Shown here piece after piece: positions 56,678 to 64,000 of a DNA stretch of 64,000 nt. The stretch spans positions 1-64,000 of the forward strand of contig CAJOIS010000009.1 in assembly GCA_905234645.1 (NCBI GenBank), read 5' to 3'. Origin of the DNA: an uncultured Bacteroidales bacterium (GTDB lineage Bacteria > Bacteroidota > Bacteroidia > Bacteroidales > F082). Made by a program: the position numbers and the translations under genes. A model generated the notes under the pieces. The model was not told the origin of the DNA. It saw only the letters and a program-made list of their open reading frames with translations, and did not search any database. Every line of letters begins with the position of its first letter. Within the stretch, counting starts at the first letter, position 1.

Positions 56678-58603
56678 CTATTCATTCCCTTTCTTTTTCC
56701 AAGAATAGGTATAAAAACTCACATTTTGTCCATAGACATATTGCCCTGAAGCCGTCTTCACATAAGCCCTAACATAATAGGTCTTGCTATCCGATAAACC
56801 AGTCACAGTTTTTGAATAATTCCCCGAGCCACTACCAGACACGACCACTTTATTATTTAAATAAGTTGGATCACTATATGTATTATAACAAAAGCCACGT
56901 TCAACATAAGCCGGAGACCCAGCAGAGGCCACATATCCATTAAATGTCACACTCCATGTAACCGGCCACTCTGAGGCTGTTAAATCTGTGACCTCATTTG
57001 TATAAACCATAGGAAGCTCAACTGTGGTAAAGCTCACCGTTTCCCCGTAAATGACCTCGCTATTTTGAATGGCATATGCCCGTACATAATAACGAGTTCC
57101 GCCATTGAGGCCAGTAACACTCTTGTTAAAGTTCCCCGTTACACCTACCCCACTAACAACGATTTTATGGTTACTGATGGTAGGCGTACTTGACCAATCA
57201 TCGTAACAAAAACCTCTTTCGGTATAGGCTGGTGAACCAGCATTCCTTATAACCCCATTGAATGTCGCACTATTAGCCTCCACACCCGTCACAGCAGAAG
57301 TATTGATTTGTACCGTTGTCCATGAGGTAGAGAAGTTTACAGTATTGCCATATACTGGTTGGCCGTTTTGGATGGCGTATGCTTTTACATAATAGGTGGT
57401 TTGGTATTCCAAACCACTAATATTGGCCGAATAAGCACCCGTACCACTCCCTGACACTATTTTTTTATTGTCCGAGATGCTCGGTTCGCCATTTTTTCTA
57501 TAACAGAATCCCTTTTCAGTATAGTTTGGGCTTCCTGCCACATTAATTGTTCCATTTAACATTGCGGAATTAGTACTTATATTTGTAACAGCCGAGGTTG
57601 TCAATGACGTTGGAACGCCATTAGTATTAAATGTCACATCATTGCCGTAAGCTGGGCCAAGTGTATTAATAGCATATGCCCTAACATAATAGGTTACATT
57701 GGAATTAAGACCATAAACAGTGGCCGAAAACGACGCTTGGCTGTTAACTGCCGATGTGATTTTTCCCATATTGTTTTCAAGAGTCGGTTGCGCTCTCGTA
57801 GAATACACAAAGCCTCTCTCAGTATATGAGGGTAATCCCGGATTAACAATCGTCCCATTAAATGTTACCGAACTAGAAGTAACGTTACTAATCTGTTGGG
57901 TAGTAACTGAAGGCATCCCAACTTCTTCACCAGCTGTAATACAAAGTTCCTTGCTCCCGTTACTGGAATTGATGTTCAGAATGTAGGTTTTCAAGCCGTT
58001 TCCAAGAAGTGAACGGTTAATCGTAACTTTTATCGGTTCTTGCTTACCCGACTCAAGTTCACCCGATTGATTATTGGTCAACATGGATTTCACCTCAACA
58101 ATCCAATTACAGTTTTCTTCGACCCACCACGTCAACCTTTGTGGGCTGTCATTGAAAATGCTGAATGTCCGGCTTGTCACATCTTGTTCTGCACCAAAAT
58201 CCAAGCTGGAGATGTCATTCCCATCAGCATCCAACACTCTCAATTCCACTGGCAGTTTCTCAATCTGCACATCCCGCCGCATCCGCCGTCCGTTCTTGAC
58301 CTCGATGATATAATCATCTATCAGGTCTGTATATTCCGCCTTTGAAACGATGATGGAATAATTCCCGTCCTGAATGTCCGAGAACTCATACATTCCATCA
58401 TAGCCCGTCAACGTAGTCTCACCGCTTGGGCGCAACTGTACATTGGCATTCCTCACAGGCTCGCCTGTAGCAAAGTCTGTGACTGTACCACAAATAGATC
58501 CCGTTCCAGTCCCGCCTGAAGGGTCATCTTCTTTTCCACATCCAACTATCACGCAGCATACAACCAGTAATGCCGCAAGTTTAAATAAGCGTTGCTTTTT
58601 CAT
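56678..58603 (-). CDS. Surface lipoprotein with about five FN3-like repeats, paralogous to 55025-56647
   Basis: LLVVCCVIVGCGKED lipobox; GTVTDFATGEPVRNANVQLRPSGETTLTG; repeated YTERGFCY...TYYVRAYAI. Confidence 0.75.
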   Translation of the reverse strand: MKKQRLFKLAALLVVCCVIVGCGKEDDPSGGTGTGSICGTVTDFATGEPVRNANVQLRPSGETTLTGYDGMYEFSDIQDGNYSIIVSKAEYTDLIDDYIIEVKNGRRMRRDVQIEKLPVELRVLDADGNDISSLDFGAEQDVTSRTFSIFNDSPQRLTWWVEENCNWIVEVKSMLTNNQSGELESGKQEPIKVTINRSLLGNGLKTYILNINSSNGSKELCITAGEEVGMPSVTTQQISNVTSSSVTFNGTIVNPGLPSYTERGFVYSTRAQPTLENNMGKITSAVNSQASFSATVYGLNSNVTYYVRAYAINTLGPAYGNDVTFNTNGVPTSLTTSAVTNISTNSAMLNGTINVAGSPNYTEKGFCYRKNGEPSISDNKKIVSGSGTGAYSANISGLEYQTTYYVKAYAIQNGQPVYGNTVNFSTSWTTVQINTSAVTGVEANSATFNGVIRNAGSPAYTERGFCYDDWSSTPTISNHKIVVSGVGVTGNFNKSVTGLNGGTRYYVRAYAIQNSEVIYGETVSFTTVELPMVYTNEVTDLTASEWPVTWSVTFNGYVASAGSPAYVERGFCYNTYSDPTYLNNKVVVSGSGSGNYSKTVTGLSDSKTYYVRAYVKTASGQYVYGQNVSFYTYSWKKKGNE

Positions 58604-58644
58604 ATCATATCTATTTAAATATTATACAATCAATGATTTATGAA

Positions 58645-60105
58645 TTACAATTTGTAAACTTCAGGGCTTGTGTTGATGTATTGGGGCATACACATACCCA
58701 CATTGGCACCGATATAAGTCGGGTCGCTGATGTAATAACGCTTGCCTTCATACTCGAAGTAATAGCCATTCAATTCCTCAGTATAACTAACAGCCGTGGC
58801 CAAATGACCAGGATAACTCAACAATACCACATCCAAACCGAGCAAGTCGTGGATGAGGATTGAGAACAAAATGGAACGGTCTTCGCAATCACAAAACGGA
58901 TAGAAGAACGATTCGTCAGCAAACAGAGGACGCTCATAACCGAATTGTTCCTGGTCGGTTTTGTATTCTAATGCCGTCTGCACGAAGTTTATGATGCAAT
59001 TCGCAGCCTCAATCTGACTCTTCCCAGCAATGCCCTTGCGAAGCATCGGATACAGCTTTGCTTTCACCTCTTCGCTAAGGCCCGTCCAACTATAATTAGT
59101 CCATACACATTTTGGATAGCCTTGATAAAAGTCCATAAGGTTCTTGTTTGGTGAAAGCGTAACAGAAATTTCGGGATAACGCTTCGACTTAAATTCTTTA
59201 CCCGCCGTTGGTTTATAAGCAAACTTGGGTGGGCAAGGCATTCTTAACGACATTACTCTTTCATTGTCAGAAAACGCCTTATTGAACACATAGGTTCCTC
59301 CGGTTTCATTCGTGCCAAGAATATACAGCCGCTCACCTTGATGCGTGATAAAACAGCGTTCATAGATGACTCCATCAAAAGGCAAGAGGGCGACCAAATG
59401 ACCATTTTTGTTTCCAATCCTTACCTTATAGCCGGATTGAGCCAATAGATAAACCTGCATCAGCATGGCCTCGTCCGTGGCTTTGCCAAGAAAGCTCTCG
59501 GAAAGGTCACGCAACAGGCAGTAATAAGCCCAATCGCCCAAGGACAACTCCTTTTGTAAACCAAGGCAATCTCTAATCAGTGCATCGCTTTTAGGAGAGG
59601 AAAGATGCAACCAGGCATCAGCAACAGCCGTCTGTGAAGCATCTTTTAGCTTGAATTTCAAGCTCTTGTCCAAACTCACCACGCAAGACGTACCATAGCA
59701 AGCGAATTCATATTTCGCAGATGACGGAATGGGTGATGGTTTTGGCACATCGGGGTGTTTTATGGGTCGAATGGGCGATGGCTTTGGCGTCGGGATGGGT
59801 TTATATGGAACAGGATTGGGGAGATTGGGTATTGGCGTATCTCTATTATACTCGAACGGACGAGGTGGTTCAGGAAGTTCTGGAACTGGTTCTCCTTTCA
59901 ATAGTTGAAAAGCTTCCCACTGCTCGCGCATAAACCGGGCATATTCCTCGTTAGCTTGACGGCGATAGTCATCATAGTCTTGCTTCACCGAATCCTTATA
60001 ACGTTCCAGTTCCTGCTTTTGCCTGTTTTTGTAGTCTTGATAGTCTTGGGCTTTCATTGGCAAAACGAGCATAAGCAAGCCAAAGAATATGAGCGTCTTT
60101 TTCAT
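58645..60105 (-). CDS. Secreted transglutaminase-like protein
   Basis: FCDCEDRSILFSILIHDLLGLDVVLLSYPGHLATAVSY...RYYISDPTYIGANVG (Cys/His/Asp order). Confidence 0.6.
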   Translation of the reverse strand: MKKTLIFFGLLMLVLPMKAQDYQDYKNRQKQELERYKDSVKQDYDDYRRQANEEYARFMREQWEAFQLLKGEPVPELPEPPRPFEYNRDTPIPNLPNPVPYKPIPTPKPSPIRPIKHPDVPKPSPIPSSAKYEFACYGTSCVVSLDKSLKFKLKDASQTAVADAWLHLSSPKSDALIRDCLGLQKELSLGDWAYYCLLRDLSESFLGKATDEAMLMQVYLLAQSGYKVRIGNKNGHLVALLPFDGVIYERCFITHQGERLYILGTNETGGTYVFNKAFSDNERVMSLRMPCPPKFAYKPTAGKEFKSKRYPEISVTLSPNKNLMDFYQGYPKCVWTNYSWTGLSEEVKAKLYPMLRKGIAGKSQIEAANCIINFVQTALEYKTDQEQFGYERPLFADESFFYPFCDCEDRSILFSILIHDLLGLDVVLLSYPGHLATAVSYTEELNGYYFEYEGKRYYISDPTYIGANVGMCMPQYINTSPEVYKL

Positions 60106-60134
60106 GAGTTTACAATTTGGCATTAGTCACTTAA

Positions 60135-60461
60135 TCAAATTTTCTTCTGCAAAGTCAACTTGATTTCCTTTACACTGCCAGCAACTGTGCTAATTGTTTT
60201 GCGGTTGGTGACATACCCCGTTTTCTGCACCGTTATTGTATACTGTTGTGCATCAAGGTCAAGGAATTCGAAATAGCCATCACTTCCAGTATAAGTGTTG
60301 TAACCACTTGGGCTTAAGGTCACCGTAGCCTGTTGGACGGGATCGCCCGTGTCTAAGTCGATGACCGTGCCAGAGATGGTACAGAATGTATCGTAAGTCA
60401 CAGGTTCGCACGATGTGGCCATTGCTATCAATGCCATTATTAATAGGAGTATTTTTTTCAT
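60135..60461 (-). CDS. Small lipoprotein consisting mainly of a carboxypeptidase-regulatory-like domain
   Basis: MATSCEPVTYDTFCTISGTVIDLDTGDPVQQATVTLSPSGYNTYTGSDGYFEF. Confidence 0.7.
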   Translation of the reverse strand: MKKILLLIMALIAMATSCEPVTYDTFCTISGTVIDLDTGDPVQQATVTLSPSGYNTYTGSDGYFEFLDLDAQQYTITVQKTGYVTNRKTISTVAGSVKEIKLTLQKKI

Positions 60462-60486
60462 TGTTGTATAACTTGTTGTTAGTTTG

Positions 60487-61239
60487 TCAAAAACTCATGG
60501 TTAAAGCCAATCCTGCTGATTCAGGGGTGGCGTATGGAACGAAACTGAGCATCTTCCCATCAACTGAGACGTATGGGGTGCCTCGCGCCACCAATCCGTC
60601 AATAATATTCCACGCATATATGCCTATGGCACCAGCTAGAAACCCATAACTCACATAGTTATAGGTGTTGGCACTGGCCGCATAACGCTGTTTTAAAGTG
60701 GCATTATTTGTAGAACCAATCATGGCTGCATAATAGTTTTTCTTCGTTTGAGCAAAAGCGAAGCCACCGATACAAAGAATTTCGCTGGCGATGATTGTCG
60801 AAGCTTTGATTTTCTGCCCTTTGTAAAACTGCATCCAACCTGGGACAAACACACGGGCGGAAAATGGATATTGGTTTGTGGAAGTCACCCTTTCTATGTC
60901 AGAAATCTGGTATCTTGGGTTGTTAGGGGTTTGGTATAAGAAATAACCCGTCAAGCCGTTGTTCGTGTTTTCCCAATAGGAAGCGACATAACCTGACTTT
61001 ATCCAAGCGTTTTCTTCGCCAACTTTCAGCTTCCGGCGACGTTTTATCTCGTTTTGGGCTTTGTAGATGATGTCGTCTTTGTTACTACCGCTTTCGACAA
61101 CGACTTCCAAATAGGATTTATCCAAATCCTCATGGTAAGTGGATGTAGCCCAGTTCGGCTTGTTTTGGCCTTTCACGGATAATGGCAATGTGCAGGTAAT
61201 GCACATTGCCATATAGAATAGCTTTTTCGAAAATTTCAT
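60487..61239 (-). CDS. Exported/membrane protein, DUF5683-like
   Basis: Signal peptide; VPGWMQFYKGQKIKASTIIASEILCIGGFAFAQ; C-terminal beta-like ALTMSF. Confidence 0.5.
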   Translation of the reverse strand: MKFSKKLFYMAMCITCTLPLSVKGQNKPNWATSTYHEDLDKSYLEVVVESGSNKDDIIYKAQNEIKRRRKLKVGEENAWIKSGYVASYWENTNNGLTGYFLYQTPNNPRYQISDIERVTSTNQYPFSARVFVPGWMQFYKGQKIKASTIIASEILCIGGFAFAQTKKNYYAAMIGSTNNATLKQRYAASANTYNYVSYGFLAGAIGIYAWNIIDGLVARGTPYVSVDGKMLSFVPYATPESAGLALTMSF

Positions 61240-61259
61240 GGTCTTGGCTATTTTTCTAT

Positions 61260-61898
61260 TTATTCTGACCCTTGTTCGAAGATTTTGAAAGCCGCGTCGC
61301 GAAATGCCTTTTCGTTCTGTCGTACTTGTTGTCTGATGTCGGCAGGCACATCGTCATTTTCCTCTATGCCATTCAAAAGAGCATCGACCAAGTCTGATTT
61401 TTTTACCAAAATGCCAATGTAGATGATTTGGTATCCCGCATCATCAATTTCGCCAAAGGTACGGCAATCCTCTTCAGTATCACCCAAGAACCTGTCTATG
61501 ACTTCTTCGCCTGCACTTTCAATATGGGATGCTGCCGAAGTCTTGTCGCCATAGTCCATTTGGTCAAAATAGTCACGAACAACAGCCTTGTATTTCCCCC
61601 CGATTTTTTGTTTTACTTGTTGCCTGACACTGTTCAGAAGCTTGTTGATGACGAGAGTAAAGTCACGTTCGCCCACACCATCACCTCCGACCTTTACTCT
61701 TGTATAACCACTTCCCGCAAAGTATTCGTCATCATCATAACGCATGCAAGGTTGGATGGTCGTTTCTTCAGTTACGCGAAGGTCGCTTTCGCGTTCTCTC
61801 ATTCTGTCATTTCTGCCACTTCTATTGTTTTGTGCATATAGAGATTGTACGCTAACAATCATCAGAAACGACATCACGAAAATTTTTACAGTTCTCAT
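61260..61898 (-). CDS. Secreted protein, paralog of 61914-62654
   Basis: Shared YDDDE..., YKAVVRDYFDQMD, SHIESAGE, EKAFRDAAFKIFE. Confidence 0.65.
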   Translation of the reverse strand: MRTVKIFVMSFLMIVSVQSLYAQNNRSGRNDRMRERESDLRVTEETTIQPCMRYDDDEYFAGSGYTRVKVGGDGVGERDFTLVINKLLNSVRQQVKQKIGGKYKAVVRDYFDQMDYGDKTSAASHIESAGEEVIDRFLGDTEEDCRTFGEIDDAGYQIIYIGILVKKSDLVDALLNGIEENDDVPADIRQQVRQNEKAFRDAAFKIFEQGSE

Positions 61899-61913
61899 GG
61901 TAATTCTAATTTA

Positions 61914-62654
61914 TTATTGTTGGTTTTCTTTGAATTCGTTGTATTCTTTGTTGTTTGACTCCTCAAACACTTTAAAGGCACTGTCGCGGAATTGCTTTTC
62001 GTTGAAACGCACTTCCAATTCCTTGTCCTCTGTCAACTCTTTTACCGCATTGTCAATGAACTTCTTTTTGCTCGCCTTAATGGTCATATACATTATCATG
62101 TTACCATTTTCATCCGGATCCGTGGTCTTACGACAAACTTCGTATGTCTCATTTATCATAGCACGGACAACAAGGTCTCCTGCACTTTCAATGTGCGACC
62201 TTTCATAGCTGCCTTCCTCGGTGTCCATCTGGTCGAAATAATCGCGTGTGACGGCCCTGTATTGAGCAGATAGTTTTTGACGCATTTGTTGTTGGGCAGC
62301 ACGAAGTGTTGCAGTAACGGCAGTGTTGATGGAATTAGCTTTGACTTGACGCATTGCAGTGGCATAGAACCACTCGTCGTCATCGTACATTTGGCAAGGC
62401 ATCTCAGTAGCTTCGGCTGCACGGGCTGCCTGCCTTTGTGCGATTTCTTCTCCAACAGCAGCATTGGCCTCACGTTGCCTTTGGGCTTGTTCAGCTTGTG
62501 CTTTGGCATCCTCGTTACGTTGTCTTGCTTGAATCAGCTCGGTTTCCTGGTTGAGTCGTTCAATTTCCGAATTAGTTGCTTGTTTGTTGCTCCTGCATCC
62601 AGCAAGAGCAAGCATGGCCAGCATAGCCATTCCGAGTTTACTTAATGTTTTCAT
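61914..62654 (-). CDS. Lipoprotein, paralog of 61260-61898
   Basis: MLALAGCRSNKQ lipobox; YDDDEW, YRAVTRDYFDQMD, SHIESAGD, EKQFRDSAFKVFE. Confidence 0.65.
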   Translation of the reverse strand: MKTLSKLGMAMLAMLALAGCRSNKQATNSEIERLNQETELIQARQRNEDAKAQAEQAQRQREANAAVGEEIAQRQAARAAEATEMPCQMYDDDEWFYATAMRQVKANSINTAVTATLRAAQQQMRQKLSAQYRAVTRDYFDQMDTEEGSYERSHIESAGDLVVRAMINETYEVCRKTTDPDENGNMIMYMTIKASKKKFIDNAVKELTEDKELEVRFNEKQFRDSAFKVFEESNNKEYNEFKENQQ

Positions 62655-62854
62655 CTTTTTGGATAACCTCATCTTTTTTTCCGTCAAATACCCAAACCCG
62701 GAATGTAACATTTTCACTTTTTTCTATACATATAAAAAGAAAAGCGGGGTATCTGTGCTTCTGCTCGTTTGTTCCATTAGGTCCTGAGAAACCTGCACAA
62801 TAAACAAACAGAATTGACACCCACGCCCTTGGATATATTAAAACTCCCGAAAGA

Positions 62855-62885
62855 GTGTGCACGAGGACAAACGTCCTCTGCACAC
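62855..62885. terminator. Strong hairpin between topB and the exported-protein operon
   Basis: GTGTGCACGAGGAC aaac GTCCTCTGCACAC. Confidence 0.6.
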
Positions 62886-63169
62886 TAAACGGGAAGTAAT
62901 ATACCTCCACGCGGCATCTACACTGCATTGTCTTTGATTGTGCTTATTGAGTTTCTCAGGTTCAATGAAACCAAAAACAAGCGTCAGCAAACGCCTTCTC
63001 ATTATGTCATCCCCACCCGCTCGCCCAAGTCGGGTTTACGGATAAAGACGGGCAAAGAAACAAAAAAAAAGTGAAATAGACAATGAAATCAAAGTTTTTT
63101 CATCACAAATTCTTGGTTATAACTCGATTTTTTTGAGGTTATAGCCAAACTTTTTGGACGCAAAGCATG

Positions 63170-64000
63170 TCAAAGCGCCTTCCGCCACCCGCAGCCATTT
63201 CGCCACTCGGAACAGCCGTAGGCGGTCTTTCCTTTGATAATATGACCCTTGCCGCAGAGCGGACATGGTTGGCCGATGATGGCATCAAGATTTGTTTGGG
63301 AAGGCATGTCATCCCTGCGTGGACCAGCGGGACGGCTGGGATCTATGCCTTCCGAAGCTTTCTTAGCTTTAGGTGCAGCCTTTTTCTTCGATACTGCCTT
63401 TTTCGGTTGCTCCACCACAGTCGTAACACGCCGATTGCTATTGTCGAGCATCACCGTATTGACAATCTCCGTCACCATCTGCTTCAGCTCATCCAAGAAC
63501 TGCCGCGCCTCGTATTTGTGTTGCTCGATTTCACGGAGCTTCTTCTCCCAGATGCCCGTCAGTTCGGCGCTCTTCAACAAATCTTCATGGATAAGGCCGA
63601 TGAGCTCGATGCCCGTAGGCGTGGGCTCCAGGCTCTTGCGTACCTTTCTTATATAGTTACGCTTGAACAGCGTCTCGATAATGGCAGCACGTGTTGAAGG
63701 GCGCCCAATGCCGTTCTCTTTCATCACCTCGCGCAAGGATTCGTCATCAACCAGTTTTCCCGCAGTCTCCATGGCACGCAACAAAGTGGCCTCGGTGTAA
63801 GGCTTTGGCGGCGTGGTCCACTTCTCGGCTAACTGTGGCTTGTGCGGCCCATGCTCGCCCTTCTCGAAGAGGGGCAAGGTCTTCTCCTCGTCCTCCTGCC
63901 CTTCCTTCTTCTCCTCTTCCTGCTTCACGGGCTTGATGACTTCACGCCAACCCGGCACCAGGATCTGCTTGCCCGAGGTCTTGAACTCCACCTCCTCCAC
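63170..64000 (-). CDS. topB: DNA topoisomerase III (type IA), C-terminal part cut by window edge
   Basis: PPKPYTEATLLRAMETAGKLVDDESLREVMKENGIGRPSTRAAIIETLFKRNYI; C-terminal zinc motif CPLCGKGHIIKGKTAYGCSEWRNGCGW. Confidence 0.85.
   Translation of the reverse strand: MEEVEFKTSGKQILVPGWREVIKPVKQEEEKKEGQEDEEKTLPLFEKGEHGPHKPQLAEKWTTPPKPYTEATLLRAMETAGKLVDDESLREVMKENGIGRPSTRAAIIETLFKRNYIRKVRKSLEPTPTGIELIGLIHEDLLKSAELTGIWEKKLREIEQHKYEARQFLDELKQMVTEIVNTVMLDNSNRRVTTVVEQPKKAVSKKKAAPKAKKASEGIDPSRPAGPRRDDMPSQTNLDAIIGQPCPLCGKGHIIKGKTAYGCSEWRNGCGWRKAL

Noticed and set aside
1-64000. rRNA or tRNA genes
   Set aside because: No cloverleaf-like or rRNA-like sequence recognised by eye; a tRNAscan/Infernal run would be needed to exclude them.

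Overview
The window looks like a chromosomal segment from an uncultured Bacteroidales/Bacteroidota organism. Support for this: TAnnTTTG-type -7 promoter boxes, a T9SS-like sorting module, Bacteroidales-style surface lipoproteins and hybrid two-component proteins.

Conserved content: the end of a lysine-fermentation cluster (atoD-kal-kce), uvrA, a fucose/galactose block (GH29 fucosidase, galK, NDP-sugar nucleotidyltransferase, galM, MFS transporter), parE, an ABC-F protein, a 5'-nucleotidase, a hybrid histidine kinase and an NtrC-type regulator, a DUF47-PiT-DUF47 phosphate module, pncB, and the C-terminal part of topB.

Accessory content: a DUF3791/DUF3990 (ADP-ribosyltransferase-like) three-gene module, two DUF4143-type AAA ATPases, a type II R-M system, a Bro-N protein, an MqsR-like toxin with a Panacea/DUF4065 antitoxin, a PRTase/HAD group, a four-segment single-frame region broken by in-frame stops (52.6-54.1 kb), and a run of seven exported proteins (55.0-62.7 kb).

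Most unusual signals: (1) each DUF4143 ATPase has an exactly periodic tandem array upstream (4 x 32 bp and 3 x 23 bp); (2) the second ATPase cassette is flanked by 35-bp direct repeats copied from the neighbouring deacylase gene; (3) competing hairpins precede the R-M methylase; (4) the ART-like module is joined by two ATGA overlaps; (5) protein-like sequence continues in one frame across three stop codons; (6) many long self-complementary intergenic repeats.

At least four small frame-breaking lesions in conserved genes (ECF sigma factor, uvrA twice, nucleotidyltransferase) suggest assembly or consensus errors. No searches were run. All family assignments come from reading the protein sequences.
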